45,224 nt of DNA from Clostridia bacterium (GTDB taxonomy: Bacteria > Bacillota > Clostridia > Oscillospirales > Acutalibacteraceae). Location of the stretch: NCBI GenBank assembly GCA_017516485.1, contig JAFXCH010000006.1, positions 1-45,224 of the forward strand, given 5' to 3'. Positions 8,554-16,579 of this stretch are shown here, piece after piece (the first letter of the stretch is position 1; each line of letters starts with the position of its first letter). The notes under the pieces were generated by a model. It saw only the letters and a list, made by a program, of their open reading frames with translations, was not told the DNA's origin and did no database searches. Made by a program: the position numbers and the translations under genes.

Positions 8554-8635
8554 GTAGGGGAGACCCTGTGTGGTCTCCCGTTGTTTATCTTTAAATCAAT
8601 TTTTAAAATTTGTAGGGTCGATTCACGAATCGACC
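8554..8635. repeat. Two adjacent GTAGGG-type palindromes with different stems
   Basis: Copy 2 (8554-8580) has the stem GGGAGACC (8558-8565) / GGTCTCCC (8572-8579). Copy 3 (8612-8635) has the stem GGTCGATTC (8616-8624) / GAATCGACC (8627-8635). Both start GTAGGG but their stem sequences are unrelated, so the structure rather than the sequence is conserved. They fill the gap between the acetyltransferase and the kinase gene. Confidence 0.72.
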
Positions 8636-8688
8636 GTTTTCCATTGAAAAAAGATATGGTTAAAAGAATTTCGGATAAGGAGTTATTT

Positions 8689-9186
8689 ATGCCCAAAGTC
8701 ATTTTAATCTGCGGCAAAATCTGCTGCGGTAAAACTACATATGCACAAAAACTTTGTAACCAAAACAATGCTATATTGCTCTCTATTGATGAAATAACAC
8801 TTGCTCTTTTCGGTCAGCACCCGGGTGATAAACACGATGAATATGTGGAAAGAACAGAGAAATATCTGTTAAATAAATCTTTGGAATTTATTAATAATGA
8901 AATCAATGTTGTTCTTGACTGGGGCTTCTGGACAAAAGCAGAACGAAAAGCAGTTAAAGAGTTTTACAAATCCCGTAATATCAAATGCGAGCTTCATTAC
9001 ATTGATATAAGCGATGAAACATGGAAGTGTCGCTTGCATAAGAGAAATAACGCTGTGCTTGCAAATGAAACAAGTGCCTACTATGTTGACGATAATCTCG
9101 CCGAAAAATTCGCTTCAATATTTGAAGTGCCGAGCGAAGATGAAATAGATGTGATTTACAAGGGAGATATAAATGAGCAAATTTGA
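8689..9186 (+). CDS. AAA_33-type P-loop kinase, zeta-toxin/APH-kinase-like fold
   Basis: I place the start at 8689 (AAGGAG at 8677-8682); the longer frame from 8476 runs through the palindromes. The 165-residue protein has a Walker A loop GKICCGKTTYAQKL at the N-terminus and a DE pair (SIDEITLALFG). It also has VVLDWGFWTKAERK, which matches the D-x-[NG]-[FL]-W region of predicted small-molecule kinases (AAA_33), and a later Arg-rich LID (WKCRLHKRNN). Likely phosphorylates a small metabolite or drug; the substrate is unknown. It overlaps the next gene by 14 bases, so the two are translationally coupled. Confidence 0.82.
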   Translation: MPKVILICGKICCGKTTYAQKLCNQNNAILLSIDEITLALFGQHPGDKHDEYVERTEKYLLNKSLEFINNEINVVLDWGFWTKAERKAVKEFYKSRNIKCELHYIDISDETWKCRLHKRNNAVLANETSAYYVDDNLAEKFASIFEVPSEDEIDVIYKGDINEQI

Positions 9187-9652
9187 TTGTTTTTTGCAAA
9201 ATGCAAAAATGCTTAACGACAAGTTTAATATTGTTACGCTACTTTATGGCTCTTTGGGATTAGAAGTCTTAACAAATTCATCGTTAAATTCAGATGATAT
9301 TGATATCCTTATTCCGCAGGTGTTTGTAACAGGCGATAAGTGGAAAGATTTTAAACTATTATTGGAAAGTTACGGATATACATTAATTGATGAGCACGAG
9401 CACACATTCCATAAAGACGGTGTGGATTATTCCTATGCTTCTATTGAAGGCTTGAAGGAGTTTGCGGATATTGATATCTGCGATATTGAAATTCGCAATA
9501 TATCTGGAAATAAGTTTATGCTTTTATCGTTGGAACAATATCTGAAAGTTTATCAAAAATCTTCATTAGATGGTTACAGAATGAATGTTAAAGAAAAACA
9601 GGATAACCGGAAAATTAATTTTATAAAGCATCAAATGAATTGTGAAAAATAG
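9173..9652 (+). CDS. Nucleotidyltransferase-fold protein
   Basis: The 159-residue protein has a Pol-beta-type nucleotidyltransferase signature, LYGSLGLEVL...SDDIDILIP: a GS motif followed by D-x-D. This resembles MNT/DUF1814-like proteins that transfer nucleotides to drugs, tRNA or toxins. A third acidic residue may be in FADIDICDIEI (about 100-110). It overlaps the P-loop kinase gene upstream. The pairing of a kinase with a nucleotidyltransferase resembles modification or toxin-antitoxin modules, but this is inference. Confidence 0.72.
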   Translation: MSKFDCFLQNAKMLNDKFNIVTLLYGSLGLEVLTNSSLNSDDIDILIPQVFVTGDKWKDFKLLLESYGYTLIDEHEHTFHKDGVDYSYASIEGLKEFADIDICDIEIRNISGNKFMLLSLEQYLKVYQKSSLDGYRMNVKEKQDNRKINFIKHQMNCEK

Positions 9653-9662
9653 GAAGCATTTT

Positions 9663-10211
9663 ATGAAAACACTAATTATAAACGGTTCTCCACGCAAAAA
9701 AGGAGATACAACAGCTTTAATCAGCAAACTTACCGAGCAATTAAACGGCGAATACAAAATAGTAAATGCCTATTATTCCAATATCTCTCCCTGCATTGAT
9801 TGTCGCTATTGTTGGAACAATGAAGGCTGTTCAATTAATGATGAAATGACAGAAATATATGATTATATTGTTGGCTGTGATAACGTTGTAATTGCTTCAC
9901 CTATCTATTTCTCACAACCAACAGGCAAACTGCTTGATGTATGCAGCCGATTCCAAACATATTTTGCAGCAAAGCATTTCCGTAACCACACACCGATAAT
10001 CAAACCAAAGAAAGGTGCGGTCATCCTTGTTGGCGGCGGTGACGGCAATCCGCAAAAGGCACACGAAACTTTGAGCGGCATATTGAAGCATATAAATGTC
10101 ACAAATATTTTTAGTCTTACAGGCAGCTTCAATACAAATATAATTCCCGCAAAAGATGATGTAAAAGCCCAGGAAGATATTGATAATTTAATTAATTTTT
10201 TAAATAATTAA
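9663..10211 (+). CDS. NADPH-dependent FMN reductase / iron-sulfur flavoprotein family
   Basis: The start at 9663 is chosen because AGGAAG (9651-9656) precedes it; the GTG at 9642 lies inside the previous gene. The 182-residue flavodoxin-fold protein has the FMN phosphate loop NGSPRKKGDTTAL at the N-terminus. A Cys cluster CIDCRYCW...GC (about residues 41-52) is as in iron-sulfur flavoproteins, and ASPIYFSQPTG contacts flavin. Probable electron-transfer or quinone/azo-reductase role. It is last in the accessory run that starts at 8085. Confidence 0.86.
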   Translation: MKTLIINGSPRKKGDTTALISKLTEQLNGEYKIVNAYYSNISPCIDCRYCWNNEGCSINDEMTEIYDYIVGCDNVVIASPIYFSQPTGKLLDVCSRFQTYFAAKHFRNHTPIIKPKKGAVILVGGGDGNPQKAHETLSGILKHINVTNIFSLTGSFNTNIIPAKDDVKAQEDIDNLINFLNN

Positions 10212-10257
10212 AGTTTGGAATTTAAAACAAACATCTTTGAAATTTTATTTATCTTCT

Positions 10258-10282
10258 GTAGGGCAGAGGCTTGCCTCTGCCG
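10258..10282. repeat. GTAGGG-type palindrome, copy 4
   Basis: The stem 10262-10270 / 10273-10281 is identical to the copy at 3521. The flanking bases are shared for a few positions on each side (CTGTAGGGCAG...TGCCG). Apart from this and a terminator, 10212-10430 shows nothing that I can identify. Confidence 0.7.
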
Positions 10283-10390
10283 CCGTCACTTCGGGCGACC
10301 ACGCATAGTCGCTTCTTCGCGTTTGAGGTAAAAGATAAAAAGATGTTTTAATTTTCATCAACGCAACACTTTAATATAAATAAAAAGTCA

Positions 10391-10427
10391 AAATCCGGGC
10401 AGATAATTGTGTCTGTCCGGATTTTTT
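10391..10427 (+). terminator. Intrinsic terminator before rsfS
   Basis: The 13-bp stem (10391-10403 with 10412-10424, one G-T pair) is followed by T6. It closes the accessory unit ending at 10211. Confidence 0.88.
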
Positions 10428-10431
10428 GCAG

Positions 10432-10460
10432 TTGCAATTTGGTATTTATTGTGATATTAT
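10432..10460 (+). promoter_or_regulatory. rsfS-leuS promoter
   Basis: TTGCAA (10432-10437), 17-bp spacer, TATTAT (10455-10460), 5 bases after the upstream terminator. Confidence 0.72.
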
Positions 10461-10510
10461 ATATATTTGTAAAATTATAATAATATATAAAAGGTATAAA
10501 AAGGAGGCTT

Positions 10511-10870
10511 ATGAATATGACCTCAAAAGAAATGCTTGAAAGTATCGTAAAGGTGCTTGACGAGAAAAAGGCAGAGAATATTGTTGCAATTGAAACCGCA
10601 GGCATTACGATTGTTTCGGATTATTTCGTAATCGCATCCGCAACCTCTAACCCTCACGTTAAGGCACTTGCCGACGACCTTGAGGACGAGATGGCAAAGC
10701 TCGGTGTTTTTGCAACACATATCGAGGGTAAGGCTACAGGTTGGATTCTTATGGACTTTAACGATGTTATCGTCCACCTTTTCCTCAGCGATATGAGAGA
10801 TTACTATAATCTTGAGCGACTCTGGGCAGATGCCGCACAGGTTGATATCTCACACTTAATTACAGACTAA
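10511..10870 (+). CDS. rsfS: Ribosomal silencing factor RsfS
   Basis: It binds uL14 on the large subunit and blocks subunit joining when nutrients are scarce. The 119 residues match the family: N-terminal helix KVLDEKKAENIVAIE, central SDYFVIASATSNPHVKALAD, then EGKATGWILMDFNDVIVHLF and the C-terminal RDYYNLERLWADA. The ribosome site AAGGAGG (10501-10507) is only 3 bases from the first ATG and 9 from the second (10517), so the protein may start at MTSKEML. It is followed after 25 bases by leuS in the same unit. Confidence 0.95.
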   Translation: MNMTSKEMLESIVKVLDEKKAENIVAIETAGITIVSDYFVIASATSNPHVKALADDLEDEMAKLGVFATHIEGKATGWILMDFNDVIVHLFLSDMRDYYNLERLWADAAQVDISHLITD

Positions 10871-10895
10871 TCAAATCAGAAGGATTGATAAAATT

Positions 10896-13301
10896 ATGGC
10901 TAACTACGATTTTAAATCTGCCGAGCAGAAATGGCAGGACAAATGGGACGAGTCAGGCGTATTTCACGCTGAAGACGGCTCCGACAAAAAGAAATTCTAC
11001 GCCCTCGTAGAATTTCCCTATCCGAGCGGCGCAGGTATGCACGTCGGCCACATCAAGGCTTACTCAGGCCTTGAGGTAGTATCCCGTAAACGCAGAATGG
11101 AGGGCTACAACGTCCTCTTCCCGATAGGCTTCGATGCATACGGTCTGCCTACCGAAAACTACGCAATCAAAACAGGTATCCACCCCAGACAGGTTACCGA
11201 CAATAATATCGCAAAGTTCACTTCACAGCTTAAGCGTGTCGGCTTCTCATTCGATTGGGACAGAGTAATCGACACCACAGAAGAGGGCTACTACAAGTGG
11301 ACTCAGTGGATTTTCCTCAAGATGTTCGAAAACGGTCTCGCATTCCGTGACAAGACTCTTGTCAATTACTGCCCCTCATGTAAGGTTGTTCTTTCAAATG
11401 AGGATTCTCAGGGCGGTAAGTGCGATATCTGCCACAGCGATATTGTGCAGAAATCCAAGGATGTTTGGTACCTTCGTATCACCGAGTATGCAGATAAGCT
11501 GCTCGAGGGTCTTAACGAGGTCGATTACCTTCCCAATGTCAAGCTCCAGCAGGAAAATTGGATTGGTAAGTCAACAGGTGCTTTCGTAAACTTCACCGTT
11601 AAGAATACCGATGAAACACTCCGCATCTATACAACCCGTCCCGATACTCTCTTTGGCGTAACCTTTATGGTTATGGCTCCCGAGCATCCTATGCTTGACA
11701 AGTATAAGGATATGATTGAGAATTTCGATGAGGTCGAGAATTACAGAGCAGAGTGTGCAAAGAAAACCGAGTTTGAGCGTACACAGCTTGTCAAGGATAA
11801 GACAGGTGTCTGCCTCAAGGGCTTTGTCGGCATCAACCCCGTAAACGGCAAGGAAATTCCGATTTTCATTTCCGACTACGTTATGATGGGCTACGGCACA
11901 GGTGCTATTATGGCTGTGCCCGCACACGACCAGCGTGACTACGACTTCGCAAAGAAGTTCGGCATCGATATTATCGAGGTCATCAAGGGTGGTGACATTT
12001 CTGTCGAGGCTTACACAGGCGACGGCGAAATGGTCAACTCCGACTACCTCAACGGCTATACAGACAAGAAGTCTTCTATCGCACGCGTGCTTGAAGAGCT
12101 TGAGAAGCAGGGCATCGGCGAAAAGGGCGTTCAGTATAAAATGAAGGACTGGGCATTCAACCGTCAGCGTTATTGGGGCGAGCCGATTCCGATTGTCCAC
12201 TGTGACAAGTGCGGTATGGTTGCTGTTCCTTACGAGGAGCTTCCCCTTAAGCTTCCCAAGGTAGAAAACTTTGAGCCCGGTCAGGATGGCGAAAGCCCCC
12301 TTGCAAAGATTGATTCTTATGTCAACTGCACTTGCCCGAAGTGCGGCGGCGCAGCAAAGCGTGAGACCGATACAATGCCTCAGTGGGCAGGCTCGTCATG
12401 GTACTTCCTTCGTTATATCGACCCCCACAATACAGAGCGTTTTGCCGATATGGAAAAGCTTAAGTACTGGGGTCAGGTTGACTGGTACAACGGCGGTATG
12501 GAGCATGTAACCCGTCACCTTATCTACTCTCGTTTCTGGCACAAGTTCCTCTACGACCTTGGCGAAGTCCCCACAGCAGAGCCGTATGCAAAGCGTACAG
12601 CTCAGGGCCTTATCCTCGGTCCGGACGGCGTAAAGATGTCCAAGTCCAGAGGCAATGTTATCGACCCGAATGATGTTGTCGAGTCCTTCGGTGCCGACGT
12701 TCTCCGTACCTACGTCCTCTTTATGGGCGACTATGAGAAGGCAGCTCCCTGGTCAGAGGACAGCGTTAAGGGCTGTAAGAGATTCATCGACAGAGTATGG
12801 AATCTTCAGTCAATTCTTACCGACTCCGACGAGTATTCAAAGAAGCTCGAGTCTGCATTCCACAGAACGATCAAGAAGGTTTCTTCCGATATCGAAAATC
12901 TTAAGTACAACACTGCAATCGCCGCTCTTATGACTCTCCTTAACGAGATTTATGATGCAGGTGCTGTCACACGCAAGGAGCTTAAGACCTTTGTAACTCT
13001 TCTCAATCCCTTTGCTCCTCATGTTACTGAGGAAATCAACGAGGCTCTCGGCTACGGTATGCTCGCAAACGGTGAGTGGCCGACTTATGACGAAGCAAAG
13101 TGTGTTGATAACGAGATTGAAATCGTTGTACAGATCAACGGCAAAATCCGTGCAAAGATGATGATTGCAACAGACATCGAGGCTGCAGACGCAATCGCAC
13201 TTGCAAAGGCAGACGAAAAGATTGCCGCAGAAATCGCAGGCAAAAATATCGTCAAGGAGCTTTACGTTAAGGGCAAGCTTGTAAATATTGTTGCCAGATG
13301 A
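10896..13301 (+). CDS. leuS: Leucyl-tRNA synthetase
   Basis: This class I synthetase of 801 residues charges tRNA-Leu and edits mischarged products. The HIGH-type motif is HVGH at residues 49-52 and KMSKS lies at 580-584. The CP1 editing domain carries TTRPDTLFG. A zinc-binding pair CPSC...CDIC and a second CDKCG...CPKCG are present, and the leucine-specific segment DTMPQWAGSSWYFLRY is clear. The length is typical. RBS AAGGA (10880-10884). No T-tailed terminator follows; instead the gene runs straight into a multi-hairpin array. Confidence 0.97.
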   Translation: MANYDFKSAEQKWQDKWDESGVFHAEDGSDKKKFYALVEFPYPSGAGMHVGHIKAYSGLEVVSRKRRMEGYNVLFPIGFDAYGLPTENYAIKTGIHPRQVTDNNIAKFTSQLKRVGFSFDWDRVIDTTEEGYYKWTQWIFLKMFENGLAFRDKTLVNYCPSCKVVLSNEDSQGGKCDICHSDIVQKSKDVWYLRITEYADKLLEGLNEVDYLPNVKLQQENWIGKSTGAFVNFTVKNTDETLRIYTTRPDTLFGVTFMVMAPEHPMLDKYKDMIENFDEVENYRAECAKKTEFERTQLVKDKTGVCLKGFVGINPVNGKEIPIFISDYVMMGYGTGAIMAVPAHDQRDYDFAKKFGIDIIEVIKGGDISVEAYTGDGEMVNSDYLNGYTDKKSSIARVLEELEKQGIGEKGVQYKMKDWAFNRQRYWGEPIPIVHCDKCGMVAVPYEELPLKLPKVENFEPGQDGESPLAKIDSYVNCTCPKCGGAAKRETDTMPQWAGSSWYFLRYIDPHNTERFADMEKLKYWGQVDWYNGGMEHVTRHLIYSRFWHKFLYDLGEVPTAEPYAKRTAQGLILGPDGVKMSKSRGNVIDPNDVVESFGADVLRTYVLFMGDYEKAAPWSEDSVKGCKRFIDRVWNLQSILTDSDEYSKKLESAFHRTIKKVSSDIENLKYNTAIAALMTLLNEIYDAGAVTRKELKTFVTLLNPFAPHVTEEINEALGYGMLANGEWPTYDEAKCVDNEIEIVVQINGKIRAKMMIATDIEAADAIALAKADEKIAAEIAGKNIVKELYVKGKLVNIVAR

Positions 13302-13508
13302 CAAAATTATCTGAAGATAATTTTGTCGCGATATAAATCCCTTACGGATTTGCGATATATTGCTCCGCAATGCGATATACGCTTTGCGTGCGAGATATGC
13401 TGCGGCATACGAGGGATTATATCATATCGCAGGCGAGATTTATCGAGCCTATATCGCAATTTCAAAAGTTGAAATTATATCGCATTTGCCATATGGCAAA
13501 TATATCGC
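13301..13508. repeat. Multi-hairpin array A: four GCGATAT linkers then four ATATCGC linkers with hairpins between
   Basis: An opening 12-bp hairpin (13301-13326) is followed by linkers in one orientation, GCGATATA at 13328, 13352 and 13372 and GCGAGATAT at 13390. The reverse complement ATATCGC then appears at 13424-13430, 13451, 13477 and 13502. Between linkers lie short perfect hairpins: AAATCC/GGATTT, TTGC/GCAA, ACGC/GCGT, TATGC/GCATA, AGGCGAGAT/ATCGAGCCT with a tandem G-A mismatch, AATTTCAA/TTGAAATT and ATTTGCC/GGCAAAT. The first linker can pair with the last and so inward, giving a spine with paired side hairpins. The array begins at the leuS stop codon and ends 3 bases before the ribosome site of the GH43 gene. 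It is not a CRISPR: the repeats are 7-8 nt and inverted. Confidence 0.85.
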
Positions 13509-13522
13509 ACGGAGGAAGTCAT

Positions 13523-14602
13523 ATGCTTAAAAAATTAATTTCTGTTTTGTTAAGTATAATCCTTATGGGTGCTTGTATGATTCCTCCCGCCTACGCTTCT
13601 GATTTGGAATACCCACGCAAGCGTGAGGATATCGGCATCCGCGACCCTTGTATTCTTGTCAGCGACGGCAAATACTATATGTACGGCACCGGTGCGGCGT
13701 GGTCGGGCTACGGCTGCTACGTCAGTGAAGACCTTGAGAATTGGGCAGGTCCGTTTACGGTTTTCACCTTCCCCGAAGGTCATACGGCAGACGGTGACTA
13801 TTGGGCACCCGAATGTGTCGAGTATGAAGGCAATTTCTATCTTTTTGCCACCTATCACGACAGTGTGCTCAATCACCGAGGAACTGCGGTTTTCAAGGCT
13901 TCAAGTCCTCTCGGTCCGTTTGAGCAGATAAGCGACGGCTTTGCAACTCCGAACGATTGGGATTCGATTGACGGCACACTCTATGTCGATAACAGCGGTC
14001 AGCCGTGGATGATTTTTGTCCACGAGTGGACAAGCACCGATGACGGTATTGGCAGAATGTGCGTTGCAAAAATGAGCGATGATTTATCTTCTCTCATTTC
14101 CGAGCCGAAGGAGATTTTTCGTGCGGATGACGGTAAACGCGGTATGGACAGACAGGTTACCGACGGCCCGTATATCCACACCTGTGAGGACGGCAAGCTG
14201 ATAATGCTCTGGTCAAATGTTGCCGATAACGGCTACGCTGTCGGCATGGCAGAGAGCTATTCAATCGATGGCAAGTGGAAACAGCAATCCGGACTTCTTT
14301 TCCACAGAGACATCAGCGGTACGGATTATGACGGCGGACACGGTATGCTTTTCACCGATAACGACGGCAGACTTATGCTTTCGGTACATTCTCCGAATTC
14401 ATCGGGTGAGGGCTACCATGAAACAGCGGTTTTCCACGAGGTTGTCGAGGTTAACGGTACGTTAAGGCTCAAAACCGAGCAGGAAAAGCTCGACAAAGCA
14501 CGTGCTGTATTGAACACCGTGTTTACAAATCTCGCGAAAATAATCAGTACAATATGGAGCGTTTCAATTAAAATTATTAAAGCAATTATTAATTCAATAT
14601 AA
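13523..14602 (+). CDS. Secreted GH43-family glycoside hydrolase
   Basis: The start at 13523 follows GGAGGA (13511-13516) and gives a signal peptide (MLKKLISVLLSIILMGACMIPPAYAS). The longer frame from 13370 is the hairpin array read as protein. The 359-residue protein fits a five-bladed GH43 propeller: catalytic base Asp41 in IRDPC, Asp150 in DSIDGTLYVD as pKa modulator, and VTDGP (Asp214) where classic members have EGP for the acid. Related arabinan- or xylan-type GH43s with DGP exist, so activity is plausible but the substrate is not assigned. The C-terminal 35 residues form a hydrophobic amphipathic tail. No promoter is evident; expression may depend on read-through from leuS across the array. 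Confidence 0.85.
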   Translation: MLKKLISVLLSIILMGACMIPPAYASDLEYPRKREDIGIRDPCILVSDGKYYMYGTGAAWSGYGCYVSEDLENWAGPFTVFTFPEGHTADGDYWAPECVEYEGNFYLFATYHDSVLNHRGTAVFKASSPLGPFEQISDGFATPNDWDSIDGTLYVDNSGQPWMIFVHEWTSTDDGIGRMCVAKMSDDLSSLISEPKEIFRADDGKRGMDRQVTDGPYIHTCEDGKLIMLWSNVADNGYAVGMAESYSIDGKWKQQSGLLFHRDISGTDYDGGHGMLFTDNDGRLMLSVHSPNSSGEGYHETAVFHEVVEVNGTLRLKTEQEKLDKARAVLNTVFTNLAKIISTIWSVSIKIIKAIINSI

Positions 14603-14617
14603 AGAGGTAATTTCAAA

Positions 14618-15445
14618 ATGGCATGTAACGGTAACTGCTCAACCTGTTCATCAAACTGTGACAGCAAAGAGCAGAAGCAGGATATGCGTCTTGCACAGAA
14701 CGAATTCAGTAACGTAAAAAAAGTAATCGGTGTTGTCAGCGGTAAGGGCGGCGTAGGTAAGTCGCTTGTCACTTCTCTGCTTGCTTCCGCTTTCCAGACA
14801 AGCGGCAAGCAGACTGCTATTCTCGATGCCGACGTAACAGGCCCCTCAATCCCCAAGGCTTTCGGTGTAAAGCAGGGTATTGAGCAGAGCGCAATGGGTC
14901 TTATCCCTGCAGAGAGTAAAACAGGTATCCGCGTTATGTCGGTCAACCTTCTTCTCGAAAAAGAGGATGCTCCCGTTGTATGGAGAGGTCCCGTTATCTC
15001 GGGTATCATCCAGCAGTTCTGGAACGAGGTTGCCTGGGGCGATGTTGACTATATGTTTGTCGATATGCCTCCCGGTACAGGCGATGTTCCGCTTACCGTT
15101 TTCCAGAATCTTCCGGTTGACGGTATCGTCGTTGTCACAACTCCGCAGGACCTTGTCACAATGATTGTCAAAAAGGCATACAATATGGCAAATCTTATGA
15201 ATGTGCCGATCATCGGCCTTGTCGAGAATATGAGCTACTTTGAGTGCCCCGACTGCGGCAAGAAGCACGCTATATTCGGCGAAAGCAAGATTGAAGAGGT
15301 TTCTGCCGAGCTCGGCCTGCCCGTGCTTGCACGCCTTCCCATCAACACTAAAACCGCAAACCTTGTCGATAAGGGCGCAGTTGAGCTTGCAGGCGAGGAT
15401 GATATAAAGTCCGCCGTAGAAGCAATCGAAAAATACTTTGCATAA
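14618..15445 (+). CDS. Mrp/NBP35-family Fe-S cluster carrier ATPase
   Basis: This 275-residue P-loop ATPase has the deviant Walker A SGKGGVGKS (residues 41-49) and a C-terminal CPDC pair (Cys210, Cys213) that holds a bridging Fe-S cluster in the dimer. Additional N-terminal cysteines (Cys3, 7, 10, 14) resemble NBP35-type N-terminal cluster sites. It is thought to assemble or carry [4Fe-4S] clusters to client enzymes. It follows GH43 by 15 bases with a moderate ribosome site (AAAGAGG) and no separate promoter. Confidence 0.92.
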   Translation: MACNGNCSTCSSNCDSKEQKQDMRLAQNEFSNVKKVIGVVSGKGGVGKSLVTSLLASAFQTSGKQTAILDADVTGPSIPKAFGVKQGIEQSAMGLIPAESKTGIRVMSVNLLLEKEDAPVVWRGPVISGIIQQFWNEVAWGDVDYMFVDMPPGTGDVPLTVFQNLPVDGIVVVTTPQDLVTMIVKKAYNMANLMNVPIIGLVENMSYFECPDCGKKHAIFGESKIEEVSAELGLPVLARLPINTKTANLVDKGAVELAGEDDIKSAVEAIEKYFA

Positions 15446-15452
15446 AATAAAA

Positions 15453-15523
15453 AATGTCATTCTGAGCACGAGCGAAGAATCTTGAAAAGAGTAAAGATCC
15501 TTCGTTTCACTCAGGATGACATT
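15453..15523. repeat. Long imperfect palindrome (ATGTCATTCTGAG / CTCAGGATGACAT family), copy 1
   Basis: A 71-bp inverted repeat starts AATGTCATTCTGAGC and ends CTCAGGATGACATT, with GAAGAATCTTG/AAGATCCTTCG inside. It is related to the copy at 17527-17595. Positioned directly after the Mrp gene with a T-rich flank, it may also end transcription. Confidence 0.8.
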
Positions 15524-15554
15524 ATTTTTATATCAATGTGAAATGGTTTATCAA

Positions 15555-15622
15555 AACCTCCTTTTGAAAGGTGATTCCCCATAGTGTGTGGAAATGTCAC
15601 GAAGTGACTGAGGATTGTTAAT
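15555..15622. repeat. CCTCC...ACTGAGGATTG dispersed repeat, copy 1
   Basis: AACCTCCTTTTGAAAGG...GTCACGAAGTGACTGAGGATTGTTAAT. The reverse complement of 16713-16768 shares its two ends, and 16632-16690 has the same plan (GGCTCCCTTTGAAGGGAGC...GACTGAGGGTTG). The remainder of the 356-base gap 15446-15801 holds this repeat, the palindrome before it and the regulator's promoter. Confidence 0.65.
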
Positions 15623-15716
15623 ATAAAGAGATATCTTTCAGCATCGGATAAGCAAGTAAATCACCCCAACACTGTTCACACAAATTCACGATATTGCAAA
15701 ATTATTCCCGAAATGC

Positions 15717-15785
15717 TTGACAAATGTTAACGATTATGTTATTTTATACTTACAGATATAGCAATACTGTTAATAAACGTTAACA
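15717..15785 (+). promoter_or_regulatory. Promoter and probable operator of the DeoR-family gene
   Basis: TTGACA (15717-15722), 17-bp spacer, TATTTT (15740-15745). TGTTAACG (15725-15732) lies in the spacer and its exact reverse complement CGTTAACA (15778-15785) lies just ahead of the ribosome site. They are a likely pair of autoregulatory operator half-sites. Confidence 0.65.
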
Positions 15786-15801
15786 AGAAGGAGTAAAAAT
15801 T

Positions 15802-16572
15802 ATGTTTATCGAAGAAAGACATCAGGAAATTCTCAGAATCTTATCAGAAAAAGGAAGAATATCAAACTCCGAAATTCAGGAAATATTTCAGGTCAGCTAT
15901 GACTCGGCAAAAAGAGATTTAAGACTTCTTGAAGAAAAGGGATTACTTAAAAGAACTCATGGCGGTGCTATCCCTGCAAGACAGGTCGGTGGCAACGTAA
16001 TCAGAAATCTTTCACCGAATGAGCGTGTTGTTGAAGTCAAGGAAAATTATCTTGCAATAGCAAAAGAAGCAGTTAAGGCTATTGAAGAAAACGATGTTAT
16101 TTATATCACCAACGCAAGTGTCGGTTATCTTATGTCACAGAATATCGGAGAAGTAGCTTGTACTGTTGTTACCAATTCAATTTCTATTGCAGAAGAACTC
16201 AGAAAAAAAGAAAATATAACTGTTATTCTTGCAGGTGGCGAAATGCAGGCAAACGGTTGTTTCTATGACAGCTTTGCATTATCGTTAATCAACAGACTCC
16301 GTTTTGATAAATGCTTTATTACTTCTGCTTGTGCTTCGGCTAATTTCGGTCTTTCAATCCAGAAAGCAAGAAGTGTCGGACTGACAAACGCTGTAATAAA
16401 CAATTCAAAAACAGTTTGCGGTTTGTATCCTGTAGAAAAAATCGGCTTTGACTCTGTAATCAGCATTTGTCCTGCCAATAAGCTCGATTATCTCATTACC
16501 GACAGCGAATCTTCCGAGGATGATTTAACGTCTTTTGAGGAGCTCGGAATTAAAATTAAAATAGCTGAATAA
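15802..16572 (+). CDS. DeoR/GlpR-family transcriptional regulator
   Basis: The 256-residue repressor has the family N-terminal winged helix: RHQEILRILSEKGRISNSEIQEIFQVSYDSAKRDLRLLEEKGLLKRTHGGA. A sugar-phosphate-sensing C-terminal domain follows (YITNASVGYLMSQNI, VVTNSISIAEEL, VILAGGEMQANG). These regulators normally bind a phosphorylated sugar intermediate. No sugar operon is adjacent, so the target may be itself through the TGTTAACG/CGTTAACA pair or genes elsewhere. RBS AAGGAG (15788-15793). A GTAGGG palindrome with T tail follows the stop. Confidence 0.92.
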   Translation: MFIEERHQEILRILSEKGRISNSEIQEIFQVSYDSAKRDLRLLEEKGLLKRTHGGAIPARQVGGNVIRNLSPNERVVEVKENYLAIAKEAVKAIEENDVIYITNASVGYLMSQNIGEVACTVVTNSISIAEELRKKENITVILAGGEMQANGCFYDSFALSLINRLRFDKCFITSACASANFGLSIQKARSVGLTNAVINNSKTVCGLYPVEKIGFDSVISICPANKLDYLITDSESSEDDLTSFEELGIKIKIAE

Positions 16573-16579
16573 TTCAATC

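Noticed and set aside
8476-8688. Longer N-terminus for the P-loop kinase
   Set aside because: The frame runs through two dispersed palindromes; AAGGAG precedes the ATG at 8689.
11571-12200. 209-codon minus-strand frame within leuS
   Set aside because: Antisense shadow of the synthetase with no own signals.
13328-13508. CRISPR array in the repeated GCGATAT/ATATCGC region
   Set aside because: Repeats are only 7-8 nt, half are inverted, and spacers are hairpins rather than unique 30-mers; no cas genes.
13370-13522. N-terminal 51-codon extension of the GH43 gene
   Set aside because: It translates the hairpin array, has no ribosome site, and lies ahead of a normal signal peptide at 13523.
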